The translations under genes and the position numbers were made by a program. Shown piece after piece: positions 1 through 12,438 of a stretch of 64,000 nt of DNA (positions within the stretch are counted from its first letter, which is position 1; every line of letters begins with the position of its first letter). Where the stretch lies: assembly GCA_020809705.1 (NCBI GenBank), contig CP085830.1:1240001-1304000 (forward strand). Reading direction: 5' to 3'. This stretch comes from Calonectria ilicicola (Eukaryota; Ascomycota; Sordariomycetes; Hypocreales; Nectriaceae). Under the pieces are notes generated by a model. That model worked only from the letters and a program-made list of their open reading frames with translations, had not been told where the DNA came from and did not search any database.

Positions 1-1034
1 CTTGGAACCATCAGAGTAGAAGTAGTCCTCGTTGATCTTGATAGACTCCACATGCCAGGTCTTGCCGTTATCCGAGGTGGTGACCTCACTGGCGGTAGCG
101 CCGGTGAGCTGCAGGCTGCTGCCAAAGGTGCTGTCGGCGGCCTCGAGGACGATGGTGAGGTTGCTCCAAGCTAGGGTCACGCAGTTAGTGTTTGCTGACT
201 AGAAAGCGGGCTTTTATTTTCAAGGGCAAGTTCAAGTAACATACTGTAAGCATCCAGGGTTCCGCAAGTTCCAAGGTAGCATTCGTTGCTGGAGTAAATG
301 TAGGAGGGAGCCTTGTCGTTGCCAAACTCTATATCGATGGTCAGTACATGCATCATTTTATGAACATTGGAGGCTCCATACTGTCGGTCTGCTGGGAAAC
401 GAGCTTGTCGTTGATCCAGACCTTCTGGGTCACAGCGTTGCTGCTGGTGCTATCCACATCGACTAGTTTCTTGTTAACGTCTGCTCATTTCTACCCCAGA
501 AGTGGTTACAAACTCTCAAAAGCAACATCGGCTCCTGTTGGGATCTCGACGTAAGCCTGGCCGACCTGTCCAGCTGCGTGTGTTGTTAGTAAATGGAAGA
601 GATATTATTGAGCGAGTCAAGGATCACTTACTGCTGAAGTAGGTGCTTGCAGCCACACACCACTCATTGTCGGGAGCAGAGCATCCCCTGTTGCAAAACT
701 GTCAGTCTAAAGCGGATACCACATCCCCGCTTGTCACCTACTCTTGAGCATTGTTGGGAGCCCAGTTCAACAGGGGCTGGAAAAGGTCCGCATTTTCATC
801 GCTGATAGAAGGGGAAATTCCAACCCAAATAGACATCCATGGCTGGTTGCTGGTGCTGGCGGTGACTGTTCCGCAAGGGACCGAAGGGGGGATCAAGGAA
901 TAGGTCGCCTTCTTGATGGTGCTGGAAGACGATCCAAAGGTAAACATGTTACCAAACTTCCAGTCATCGTACTGGCCAGCAGCGACGCTTTGCACAGCAA
1001 AGGCAAGGGCGGGGAAAGAATAGGAGTAACGCAT
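1..1034 (-). CDS. Secreted protein of unknown function, 3' end cut by window edge
   Basis: Translation begins MRYSYSFPALAFAVQSVAAG, a typical short signal peptide, so the product is probably extracellular. Exon 1 spans 742-1034 and exon 2 632-687. Further exons follow from 573 down to the window edge, separated by short GT-AG introns, and the frame stays open through at least six exons. The mature part has a Trp-rich stretch (QPWMSIWVGI) followed by a Cys/Trp segment (DNEWCVAASTYF) and a repeated beta-strand-like pattern. This suggests an all-beta fold somewhat like eqolisin or concanavalin-type fungal proteins, but I see no catalytic signature and assign no enzyme activity. The C-terminus lies outside the window. 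Confidence 0.72.
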
Positions 1035-4000
1035 CTTAGATAGTGTTCAACACGAAATGACTCTTGACTGGCAAGTGAATTTGATACATCGTGATAGAAG
1101 ACATCATAGTTTGCTTTATATCCAAATGACGATCCAGACGACTTTCTAGAAGCGATGTCGTGAAACGTCGGTTGCCAAGCTAAAATGAAAGGAGCTTAAT
1201 GGATCGAACCAGTTTCGCATACTCCAACACGAGACGACTAAGCAGGGGTGGTGAAAGCTTTGACATTTGATTGGATAAATGACCCATCGGCAAATTCCAG
1301 CCCACCAATGGCGTATCCCGAAAAAAGATGTTTCAAACTCCCAACCTTGCCTTACAGGGCATATGCGACTGTTGGGTTCTTTGTTGTCGGATTTCTCCTA
1401 GTGTTTCGGCATCCGGTGCCGGGTTCCTGGGTTATTCAGCGGAGGATGACCCTATTCTTTGTGGGCTTTTTCGGCAAAAAGTTTAACAGTTTTGCAGCCG
1501 TCATACCACATTATACCAGAAGGGGCTACAAAAGTACAAAACTGCAAGCATTCATTGTGGGCTAAGATGCCACACTGCTGTTAAATCATTTCGGTGGAAT
1601 TGGAACATGTCCGTCCCCGAATCAGCGCGGTCTAAGGTTCGTAGATAACACACATTTCCCATGCACATCGACTTGCAATAGTTCCTCTATGTGTCCACTT
1701 CGTTACAATTATTTCCACTTGTCTAATCACATCTAATACACCCACACGAGCACCTTACGGTGTAAGCGATGGCCTCGGTGCATCCGGCGGTCAACAGCTC
1801 ATCTGCCTCACTGCCAACACCATCAATGAAGAATAATCTGAGAATTCTCCGGTCCCACTAATGTTGAGACGCTTTTATCCGAAAATTAGAAGAATTAGCA
1901 AATTGGGAAGAAAGGCAAACAACCATCAACGGTGAAAATTTCCATACAGGCAGTGACACGGGCACTTGCATCAGGAAAATTGAATCTTGGGTTTCGACCT
2001 TAGTTCTCTTCCAGCTCATGAGAGAGCCAGAGGACCATGGAACAAAGAAATACGACATTTGATAGGGAGGGCGTGTCAGCTCTATCAGTCTCTTGCACGG
2101 ACTCGGCATAGCCGGTTGTCGTAACATATTTCTACCTTTAATATCATCTAAATAAAAGTCAGTGGAGTTCCAGAGTTGTGATCGTAGAGGTCCAAATATT
2201 ATTTACAGAATTCGATCTACTTCTTGAATTGGCATGACACATCAAAATAACGTTTGAAACATTCTGAAATAGACTTGAGTCGACAAATATTCAAATGAAT
2301 GTCTAATGAGCCTCTTAAGTAAAAACAAAAGTAAAAGATGCCAAGGTGAGAGCTGGTTGGTTGACACACTTTCTAATCAGTGATTTCGTTTCAAACATTG
2401 CGAGAATTATATATGCTATACTGCAACATGAGAAAAATTGAAAAACATCCAACGATTAAATCCCGGGCTATTGCGCAAGGCAGACCGCAGTATGCTCTAA
2501 TCCTGTCAAGATGTACATGAATCAGTCAGTGGATGTACTTAGGCCCAATGAATTGCGCCCCCAACAACAAGGTTGAGATCATACATACTTTCAATAAATC
2601 TAAAAGTAGAAGCCAATTGATGATGATCCTACTCCGGCAGTGTACGAGCTCTATTTGAGTGATACGCAACTGGATTTTCTTGCGCCCTTACCCTACAGGC
2701 TGATTGAATTTTTACCAATTTCCAGTTCGTTTACGTCCGTCTCAACATAATTTATAGAATAGATATCAAGCCTTTATCCCCATCTATCAGCTATGGGTTT
2801 TTCTTTTCCTTAGTAAAAAAAAACAGCGCCTTCTTGGTGAACGGTTGTATTATTCGCGTGTGTTCTTCTACCTCATTACTTTGGTTCCTAAAGCTATGAT
2901 TAGACCCACCAAGGCTACATATTCCTTTCGCTGTGGTTTCACGCTTTCTTTTTCTCCACAGTCTAAAAATCAAATGCACTAGTATATCTACTAAATACGA
3001 GAGAAAAAAAATTACATGCTTACAGAAGCTTAGAGCGACTATGTGTGTCATGGGCTCTAGGCATCAGCGGAATCCATTCAGCCTGGGGCTTCAAGCAGCC
3101 TCGTGCACTGCAGTTTTAGCTGGGGCAAAGCACATGGTCTGGGAGAGTGGATCCTTCTTGGCCAATAAGAGCATGATTAAGAAAGTCTCAACGGATATTA
3201 ATAAAATCCGCCCCGGATTAACTAACCAGTTTTGTGTTGGCCCCACCTCAGCGCCTGAAAACATCCGACGGAGCTTTCTGTCTGAACTTCAGAAGGGGGA
3301 CCCATGTGCCCAAGTCGCTCACTATTGGAGGTGTAAGAGATGGCAGAGAGGACGGTCGGCAGTCCTGCTCCAATATTTCTAGTTAGATTTAGTATCATTC
3401 CACGTCGAAGATCAAATACGATTCTCTGAGCGAATGGGACCAGTCTACTTGCTACGGGAAGTAAATGCATGCGCAAATGAAGAGCAGCACGGGAGTGCAT
3501 TTCTGTACCTCCCCGTTTACGGTAGATCGGGCTTGGCTAAGCTGGAATAATTTGGCCCCGCTCCGATCATCGCCGCATTACTGGATTGCCGAGCCGGATA
3601 CTCTCTAATCGTACGCCAAGAGATCCATTCAAGCGATAGACTGGGCTGCCTTAACTTTAAACTTAGATCTGATCGCATAGCTAATTGTTGTCCTAGAGCT
3701 AACTAAAATGTATCTCGGGTTTCCGCGCATCCAAATTGCCTCGGTGCGGGCAAAGCAGCTGGAGGCCGAGATCAGGGCTCTCATATTGGCTGATCTGTAC
3801 AAATGCGATTTACATCTAGGGAAGAACAAGGAATGTCTAGAACTATGTCAAATCGAGTCCATACGGCACTATTTTGATACGAAACCCCTCTTTTCGGCTT
3901 CGGGATGATCCAGAGAGCCCGCATCCTCGGGCTTTGTCGTATCAAAGTCCGTGCCCAATCAGCGACCATGTAGCAATGTCTAGTTGTGTTTTGATAGTGC

Positions 4001-4297
4001 TATTCTGATTACCTCTCGGTTAAATCATTTTTACCCTTGAATGGCCGCACCGTATCTACGGAGCGTTCTCCGAGTGCATTCTTGTCGGTCGAGAGACGAG
4101 GAGGGACTCGGACTCTCGCTACCGTCGTGCCGTTGGTCCACGTCATCGTCAATACTCTAAGGGTATTTTCAGAAGGAAATATCTGTGACTCTCGTTTATA
4201 AATTTACTTTGCTTACCTTACCGTAAGTGATAGAAATTGAAATAGTCAGCTTCACAAATAACTCTCTACATTATACCAGCTCTCTAACATTCACAAT
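1035..4297. other. Gene-poor region with one possible gene fossil
   Basis: No convincing gene with start, splice sites and recognisable domain is present. The open frames here are short and biased. A protein-like stretch of about 60 codons occurs on the plus strand around 1873-2070 and is listed separately. A TATA-like TTTATAAAT at about 4195-4204 lies some 95 nt before the next start codon and is probably the promoter of the O-methyltransferase. Confidence 0.6.
1873..2073 (+). pseudogene. Possible terminal-exon fossil of an unidentified protein
   Basis: In one plus-strand frame an open stretch ending in TGA encodes a balanced, protein-like sequence: charged helix-like beginning (LEELANWEERQ), then KIESWVSTLVLFQLMREP and a DHGTKKYDI end. 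No start codon, signal or credible upstream exon can be joined to it, because stops close the frame just upstream. The composition looks like real protein rather than random translation, so I list it as a possible remnant of a degraded gene. I do not recognise the family, and it could equally be chance. Confidence 0.25.
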
Positions 4298-5855
4298 ATG
4301 TCCCAGGCCGCCCAACAACTTCCACTCGATATCCAATCTTCATTGGGTCAAGTCAATAACGCCGCAGGGAAGTTTTCGGATCTCTATGCGCAAAGCCATG
4401 CCCATAAAACAAGCATTGAAAGCGGGGGCCTAAGGGCAGCCAAATATGACTTGTATCTCAAGACATCGAAATTGGCCCAGGCCGTTCAGGGTCCAATGGA
4501 AGCCCTTTGGTCACATATGTATCAGGTACATATTACTATTTGCTCTAGTACATAGTGCTGCCATCGCCTAACTTGACTTGTTAGCTGTCACTTCTTGGCG
4601 CCCTTGCGTCTTTGATCGAGTTTGGTGTCTTTGACAAGTTACCGGCTGATGGAACATCCATGAACGCAACTGAGTTAGCCGAGCAACTGGACGTTGACAA
4701 AGAACTTCTCGTTCGCCTGATGCGATCCGCTACTGTTCTTGGGCCCTTTGCAGAGACGGGACCGGAAGAGTATGCACATACACCATACTCGCTGGTTTAC
4801 AACAACCGCGAGCTTCGCTCAGCATTCAAGGTAGCGTATGTCGATACCAAGCGCATATATCCTTCCAAGAAACATTTATTTTAAGCTCATCTAAACTAAC
4901 GTATCCGGTAATGTCAAGAGCCACAGAGTTTGGACCAACTATGACGAACCTCTCCGCGTTCTACCGCAAGAACGGTTTCTCCACGGAAGCATTGTCTGAG
5001 AAATTGAGTGATTCCAACAATCCGTATACAGCTGCTCACCAAACCAATGGGATACCGTTCTGGGACTTTATTTCTAACCACCCCGAGAGACAGCAGATTT
5101 TTGATGAAGACATGATAGCACAGCAGGCTGCTGACGAGTGGACTACTGACATATACCCATTTGAAAGCGAGCTACAAAAGTATAAAGTAGGAAATGGCAG
5201 CAAGACTGATCAAATTCTGGTGGTGGATATTGCCGGTGGAAAAGGCCAAGCCACCAAAAGGATCAGAGACCATCTCAAAAACACCCAAGGTCGAATCATT
5301 CTTCAAGACCGCCTTCCTGTCTTGGAGAAAATCGAAGAAGATCTGAAAGGAATCGAAACCATGGAGGTTGACATTTTCAAGCCACAACCTGTCAAAGGTG
5401 AGTTCAAGTTCACCCTCGTTGGTGAGAAAGCCATGACTCCTGACTCGGATTCAGGTGCACTGGCGTACTACTTGAGAAGAGTGCTTCATGATTGGAGCGA
5501 TGAGGATTGCATCCGTATTCTGAAGAATGTCGCCACTTCGATGAATATAAGGGAGTCGCGCATTTTGATATCAGAGCAACTTATTTCAGAAACGAACGCT
5601 GATATTCAGGCCATCTGGTATGATATGGTAAGTCACTTCTGATCATAGGGCGTGACGAGAGCGACCTTGGTATAAAAGTACAGTATTAACAAAACATAAT
5701 GACTAACATAATACCAGGCAATGCTGAGCTTTAACGGAAAGGAGAGAACTGAACAAGAGTGGAAGGCCTTGCTCAATAAGGCAGGATTGCGGATCGAGAA
5801 AATACACCGGGCTCCGGGCTCAGCCTTTTGCGTGATTGAGGCTTGGCTCAAGTAA
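4298..5855 (+). CDS. SAM-dependent O-methyltransferase (sterigmatocystin/aflatoxin OMT-like)
   Basis: Class I plant/fungal-type O-methyltransferase that would move a methyl group from S-adenosylmethionine to a hydroxyl of a small molecule, probably a secondary metabolite. Exons are 4298-4525, 4585-4830, 4929-5397, 5455-5627 and 5718-5855, giving 417 aa, the usual length. An N-terminal winged-helix dimerisation domain (about residues 70-160) precedes the SAM-binding glycine motif VVDIAGGKGQ and the LRRVLHDWSDEDC block that carries the catalytic His. The 57-nt intron at 5398-5454 has no stop and stays in frame, so a naive translation would keep 19 extra residues. They interrupt a block that is contiguous in the family. 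The third intron acceptor (4928) was chosen because it alone restores the frame. The gene converges on the MetE-like gene. Substrate unknown. Confidence 0.9.
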
Positions 5856-6609
5856 ATCTCTTGATTGCCGTTTCTCTTTTGTAAATCTTTAACAGGTTAT
5901 TCTAGAAACGGCGTTAGTTGGTATTGGGAAACAGAGGGAGGCGCATGAGACCCAAAGGGTGAGCATTCAACATAGCGTTGCGAAATATTTTCAATAGGTC
6001 TCAATATATTTTCTTGATGATTTTTAGAGGATTCCTAGCTCGCATTTCTGATGCGATTTGTGGATGCGAAACAGGACCGACCAGCTCGATTTTGGCTTTG
6101 ATGAGTGGGATAAACCCATTTTATGTGATAAAACTGACTTCGATAATGGATTGGTTACTTTATTTTATTGTTTGACCGAACAGTTTAAATTCTTAGCCGC
6201 ACTAGATATCACTGGCTGTATTTGGTAGGGAGATACGATGCGCAAGTATCTTACGACTGACTAGACCACTGGCTGCTTCATGAGTAAAATTACTGTGAGA
6301 TGAATGTATCTCCTATCTCGCAGGAATAATATTTATGCTACCGATGGGAGAGTAGTATTTTCGAGTAAATGGCTCAGAAGAATGAGATCAAATGCATAAT
6401 TCACATTTAAGCTACTTATTCTGATAAAATCCAACATACCACACTAATTCCGGATTCCGTTCTATTTTAAGGGTTGAAAACTTAACTCCAAGAGCATTCC
6501 CTCACCCTTGCTCTCCCAGACTCCCCCAAAGCAAAACACGCTAAAGTATTGTTGAATGTACACCTTGGCATGCTAATACAATCTTCTGAAATAAAGGTAG
6601 ACGAAGAAT
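5856..6609. other. Convergent intergenic region, nothing recognised
   Basis: AT-rich spacer between two convergent genes. It presumably contains both 3' untranslated regions and polyadenylation sites. No open frame or RNA gene is supported. Confidence 0.6.
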
Positions 6610-7944
6610 CTATGCCTCTCCGGGCCAAAGCTCATCGGCTAGCTTTCGAACCAGCTTGAACTTTGCAGTCATATCCTCCCTTGAAAGAGGATAGGCTCTG
6701 GCACCACTGGCAAAGCCACACTGAGGACTGACCGAGATCTGCTTGAGGACTTTGTCTCGGCTGAGACCGTTCCCTTCCGCAATGAGGTCTGCCGCGGCAT
6801 AGACTCTCTTCTTCAGCTCATTAATGTCTTCAAGTTGAGGGTTCTTGGATGAAATGAGGCCGAGTACAACGTTCTTATGGCCGGGGAGGTCTTTCAGAGG
6901 TTCAAACCCACCCGCCCGAGGAGAATCGTACTCGAGATAAAAGGTGTCGACATTCAGCCGCTGGAAAAGCTTCCTGGCAATAGTGTCGTAACCGCCCTCG
7001 GAGAAATAGCGGCCTCCGGGGAAGTTGCCTCGGCAAATGTGGATGCCGACATGAAGATCCTTGGGACGTTCGGCCAAGCAGTCGTTGTAGTAGTCGATAT
7101 AAGAGTCCAGAAGTGCTTGGACGGACTCGCCATCCTTTTTGAAACCTTCAATTACTTTCTCGGAGCAGAGGTCTGGGACACATGTCAATTGAATCCTGCA
7201 AGGAAAGAGGCACAAGCAACTTACACGCCAAATTGGGATCGTCAATCTGGACATTCCGAACACCATTCTCGTAGCAAATTTGAAGTTCAGTTCTGTATGC
7301 TTTGGCAAGATCGGCAAAATATTCCTTGTCAGATGGATAGACGCTCTTTGGGTACGGTTGTCGATATCTGAGATGAAACCAACTCGGAGATGCCAAAGTG
7401 AGCTTCGCAGCCTGCTTGCGGCCCTCTGGCAGTTTGTTCTGGAGATAGTTGAACGCATCGACATAGGAGCTGCCGACATGCTTGATCTTTCCAGTGCAAA
7501 AAAGCAACTGCTCAGGGACCCGTTTACCGTCATCAGTAAAAGCAATCACGTCTGGCACGTATTGACGAAAGACGTCATTGCTCTTGATGGGGACGTATTC
7601 AAACCCTTCCAATCGATCAAAAAAGTCTCCCCTATGTATCAGGGTTAGTTTGATGGTGTGTATTTCTGGGCTTATGCATGCGCTAATTCTCGAGTGTGGA
7701 AAACAAAGGTTACGCACCAAAAAGTCTCTCTTCTCATTTCGCCATCAGATATGGCATGGAAGCCACAATCAAGCTGGTACTGAACCAGTTCATCGACCGC
7801 TTTGTCTTCTTCGACAGTCAATTCCTGTTGCCTTGTCTTCCCCTGTGCAACAGCATCCCGCTTCTCCAATAGGATTGTCGGACGTGGCAGAGATCCGAGG
7901 TGCTCTGCGCGGAAGGGTGGCTGTTGATGATTGGCTGGGGGCAT
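6610..7944 (-). CDS. Half-length cobalamin-independent methionine synthase-like (UROD/MetE-like) protein
   Basis: Exons 7718-7944, 7225-7631 and 6610-7172 encode 398 aa, matching the C-terminal catalytic half of MetE rather than the full enzyme of about 760 aa. The zinc-site pattern of MetE is visible: HIC (His and Cys), then a Glu in FYLEYDSPRAGG, then the distal Cys in SPQCGFASGARAYP. The fold is a UROD/MetE TIM barrel. Such proteins transfer methyl groups to thiols or act on unknown pterin or thiol substrates. Without the N-terminal domain it is unlikely to be the housekeeping methionine synthase. Its end faces the end of the O-methyltransferase gene, so the two are convergent. Splice phases are consistent (TG|G and T|AC). 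Confidence 0.9.
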
Positions 7945-8801
7945 TTTGATGGATAATTTCTAATATTGGCTTAGAAGGGACCGAGTGTCATTCAGATTTG
8001 ACTTTATGCAAGACTATCGCTGTTTGGAGATAAAGAGATTCGTAGTCCTTATAAATTGACCCCTTATGTGGCAGAGAACGGACTTTTACATATCGGAATA
8101 CTCAGATATGTTACATACTGTCGGAATACGATGCAAAATTAGATCTGGACAAGGGAGCCGAAGTCCGTGGGAGAGACAGGAGCTGAGATGCGGGGTATCG
8201 GCATTGCTTTTGGTGTAAGTCGTTTAGTCCGGAGAATTGAATCAGAATGTCCGAGAAGGGGCAGGGGGGTCTGGACTGTATTAGAGCTCGGGGTTTTCCC
8301 CCGCACCTTAAGTACGCTGAAGCCGCTGTGGTTTTATGTGTTTCTCAACAGAGTGTATAATTCTGTACAACTGAGGTCGACAATGCTGCTAAAAAGCCAA
8401 AATCCTCAAAGAGATTCGGTATTCCTTGTAAATAGATTCTCATCCCAGAGCAATATAACTTTATTTTTATCTTGAGCGAGATCACCTTTCTGATATTGGC
8501 TAGTGGTTCAAAGTGAGTATGGTATAAACGTCGCACCCACCCTTTAGGCAAGCCAAGCTAAATATGATGCAAGACAGCATAGTCTTTTTAGTGGAGGACA
8601 TACTCATGTGTATTCCTTGATATGTAGCCGTGTTTATTGTTAATTGACGGTGAATGAAGGTGCCTTGTTGGCCAATACTTTTAATACATGAAAATAATGT
8701 CTTAAATTATTCTCTATTTAAAAATATATCACCTAACCTTTTAATCCTACTTTCAAACAGATCAGTCTAGGTCATGAAAATAATAACTAGAGCCCTGGCC
8801 G
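7945..8801. other. Intergenic, promoter of MetE-like gene and 3' region of Clr5/ankyrin gene
   Basis: No gene supported. AT-rich toward 8600-8760. Confidence 0.6.
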
Positions 8802-11800
8802 CTACCACACTAGCATTTCTTGAACTGCTTCGTTGTTGATTCCGGCATGTCCAAGGTCGGGCTCTGTGTCCGGTTGGTATTCTTTTAAGAATTGGGCCAA
8901 ATGGTTATGCCCCTCAGTTTCTGCATTCAAGGCTGCTTCTTGGCATCTTGCACGTATCGTATCTGCATCACGGCCGTTCTCTAGTAGGAAATGGACCACA
9001 TCGAGTCGCCCACGGCTAGCTGCACACTGTAATACAGATAATCCGTCTAAATCCCTCGCATTCGAATCAGCCCCATTCTCCAGAAGTAATTTGCAGATCT
9101 CGAGGTGTCCCGATTGTACTGCACAGACCAAAGGTGAGTGCACCACTGGGGCGTTGGCGTTGGCGCCGCGGTCGAGGAGGAGTCTGACAAGGTCCAAGCG
9201 CCCACTCTCGGCTGCCTTCGACAGCGGTGTATAAATGTCAGCAAAGCAAACATTGACGTTGGCACCTGCCTCGATTATCTGACGGGCCACATCAAAAAAC
9301 CCCAAGTCGATTAGTTGCACCAGCATTCCACCTCGCTGTTGAACGTCACAGACGCTGGCAAGCTTTGAAATCATTTCAATCATCTCCTGTACGCATCTCC
9401 CACTGTACGAAATCAATCTGACAGTGTATCCAACCCAGTCACCATCAATCACATCGATCGCATCGATCACATCGATCAAAAGGGAGAACATGCCTACCCC
9501 ACACTGTGCTGCGCAACTAATCAGATCGTGCTCCCGAATATCAACAATTGCACCGCGATTTATCAATGTTCGGACAAGGGACTCATTCAAATGTTTGCAG
9601 GCAAAGTGTAGAACACTGGACTCCCCCGGTCCCGTATTCACATCTGCGCCATGAGAGAGCAGCAATGAAACCATCTCCTCCAATTTCAATGGATCAGCTC
9701 TCTTGTCTGATTTATTTTTCCTTCTGTCGCTCTTTGGTTTGGCATCATAGTCATAGAGCACCCAGAACAGGGGTTTCGCGTGTTCTCTAAACACCCTTCG
9801 CCAAAAACCATAATCACGCGGGGGTAACGATGCGACATTGACATTTGCACCAGTTTCAAGGAGCTTCTCCGCCATAGCAATCCGCCCATTGACCAACGCG
9901 AGTGTAAGTGGAGTGATGCTGTTTTCAATATTTGGGTTTGCCTGGTGCGCCAACAACATATTGAACATGTCCCAATTACCTAGCTCCACGGCGGTGCAGA
10001 GTGCGGTCATGTTGTCAACCACCGTATCAACGTCGGCGCCAGCTTCTAAGAGCTCTCGTGCAATTTGGACATGGCCCTTTCTGATCGCATCTTGCAGAAA
10101 TCTTCCTTGTATCTCCAGCCTGTACTGTGATTCATATTGAGCATTGATGTCGATGCCATGTTGCAGAATTGACCATACAGTAGTCAAGTTACCAGTTAAT
10201 ATGGCATTGTACATCTCAACCAGCTGAACATCTATATCAAATGCAATACCAAGCCTCGAAAAAAGATGCATCAACTCCGAGTTCCTTGCCGTAGTTGCAA
10301 CCTCCACTAGTGTCACATCCGATGCATAAATATCTGCTCCGCAATCGATAAGTAGCTTGACTAACTCGCAAATATGCTCGCTTGCAAATTTAGACTGGTC
10401 TAGACCACAGGCGAGCTGCAGTACAGTCTCGCCAAGAGCATTTGGATTGTTGATAGATGCAGCTTCTTGGAGCAATAGACCCGTTATGTCAATGTTCCCA
10501 TTTTTGACAGCTATATGCAGTGCTGACTGAAAATATACTTTTGATTTGTTCCTCATGTGCTCGTATAGTTCCAAGGCGTCATCTGTATGCTCATTCGGCT
10601 CGTGTATCTGACTCCAAACCCTATTCCAACTAGGATGGTAATTGACTGCTGCTCCTGCATTAAGAAGCCGCTTAACCATGGCCAAGTTATCTCTTCTTGC
10701 CGCTATTTCAATTGGTGAGGAAAAAGCCTCCCATTGAATTTCCCGGTCGAATTGATACGTTCCAAAATACTGATCACTAGATACCCCTTCAAGACAGTCC
10801 AGAAAGTACTTTTTTGTATAAAACTCCAACGTCTCATACCCGATATTGACTTCTGCCCCTGCCTTAATCAAAACGTCAACCATATCCATATCATTTTTCG
10901 CAACCGCAATCTGTAGTGAGGTGCCAGATCTCTCGGAAAAGTCATTTAACGGCGCTCCGTGTCGCAAAAGTATGGCAACTATCTCATAATTTTGGGCTTT
11001 CACAGCTTTCATTAATATAGTTCTTTTTGTGTACCGCACGACTATTTCTGGATATAAATGTTCTCTGTGGAGGTAACATGGTTTGATTAATGTTATCTCT
11101 CCATCCGAAGAAAGATTTATGTTGGCGCCAGCATCCACTAATAATTCAAATATTTCTGTGTTTCCGTGGTTCATTGAAATGCTAATCTCAAGTGGGCTGA
11201 ACGGAAAATGTAAACTTGTCCTGTTCACGGCTGTATCATCTGGGAGAATATCGACAAGACGTCTGCATATGTGAAGATTGGATCTCACAATAGCCATTTG
11301 AAGGGGGCAGGTTATGTCTTGAACGAAGATATCTTCTTGACTAGTTCCTCCGAGCTTGAGTTTAGAGAAATTAGGGACCACGCCATACTGAAGCAGTGCA
11401 GACACTACATCTTCTTTTTCAATGTTGACAGCACTTAGAAGAAGGCGTGATAAGAATATTTCCATTGTTTGAGTGTGTGAGGCCTTCAACTTCATCATAA
11501 GTTGAAATAGGAATGATATGGCTCCTATCTGCAACATGAATGTTAAAAGTTGATCCATTTTTTCCAACCCCAGATGATTATTGGAAGACATATATACGCT
11601 GTATTGGAGCAGGACTGCCAACTGCTGGCGAGGGTTAAGGTGGGTGGCTCCATTCGGAATCCATGCCAAGCTAGGAAGATGCGACAGGATCGAATCGACA
11701 ACGGGGCTGATATAGTCTTCATTCTTTGGCCAGAGAATTTGCTTCAAAAGGGTTGGCGTGTCTTGAATAGGCCACATCATGTGTAGAGGATATGAAATTG

Positions 11801-12438
11801 AAATTTCGGAAAGCATTGCCCAGTTTCCCTGCGGGAACATGCTGGCTACCAAAGTGTCTGAAATAGGATTTTTAGTCATTTGATGGCATGTTTCAATAAA
11901 GGCCTTACATTGAGTGAAAAATTCATGCAAAAATCGTAATCCTGGGATCCTGGTGATTCTGACTGGGCGGCGACTTGGACAAGGGGAAGGTGTACGGATT
12001 TCAACTCCCCGGCTCGATGGTGGTTCCACCGTGCGGGAGTTGGTTGGTAGCTGGGGAGCTGTACGAGAAGATCTTTTGAATTCAGGGTACCTCCCAACCC
12101 CCCGTTTTTTCCTTTTATCGGTGATGAGTGTCCCATTGATGCGAATCGATGTTGGTATATTTGCAGAGGTCCTCTGATGGACGTATTCCCACTGCTCCTT
12201 TGTGAGATTTTTAGATATTCCCCATTTCTTCAGTTGAGTACGGAATTGTTTTTCCCTTGATCAGATATTAGTTTCCAGAACTTGTTCTAGATCCTGAATA
12301 AACTCACGTGGCTTCAAAGTCGTGGTTCTCTCTCATGAATTCCAGAGTCTCCTTCAAGTTGTGCTGACGGTAATATCCAATGATTGTCTCCTTTTGGCCC
12401 TCCCACTGGTCGCTAGGCTTCTTAAGCTTGGCAGGCAT
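8802..12438 (-). CDS. Clr5-domain protein with a long ankyrin-repeat array
   Basis: Exons 12308-12438 and 8802-12255 give 1194 aa. The start at 12438 brings in an N-terminal Clr5 domain (about residues 8-60): SDQWEGQKETIIGYYRQ, then FEATEKQFRTQLKKWG across the splice, the hallmark of this fungal domain. A variable linker follows, then many ankyrin repeats to near the C-terminus (for example LLLDRGANANAPVVHSPLVC and LLLENGADSNARDLDGLSVL). Ankyrin arrays bind proteins. The role of Clr5 in these architectures is unknown, though the domain resembles DNA- or chromatin-associated modules. Without the first small exon the Clr5 domain would be missed. Codons around 9448-9477 form a nine-base tandem repeat encoding Val/Ala-Ile-Asp. 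Confidence 0.92.
9448..9477. repeat. Nine-base tandem repeat inside the ankyrin gene
   Basis: Three consecutive nine-base units (ATCACATCG, ATCGCATCG, ATCACATCG) plus a partial fourth lie in frame within the Clr5/ankyrin gene. They are read on the minus strand as repeated (V/A)-I-D. Unit length is a multiple of three, so copy-number change would not break the frame. Confidence 0.8.

Noticed and set aside
744..1043. Plus-strand frame opposite the first secreted-protein exon
   Set aside because: Shadow of exon 1, which has a signal peptide and consistent splicing to further exons.
2933..3382. 149-codon plus-strand open frame
   Set aside because: No domain, splice logic or compositional support. 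An equally long frame exists on the other strand (3222-3500), which suggests chance.
4298..8000. A complete secondary-metabolite cluster
   Set aside because: No PKS, NRPS, terpene synthase or DMATS backbone gene is present anywhere in the window.
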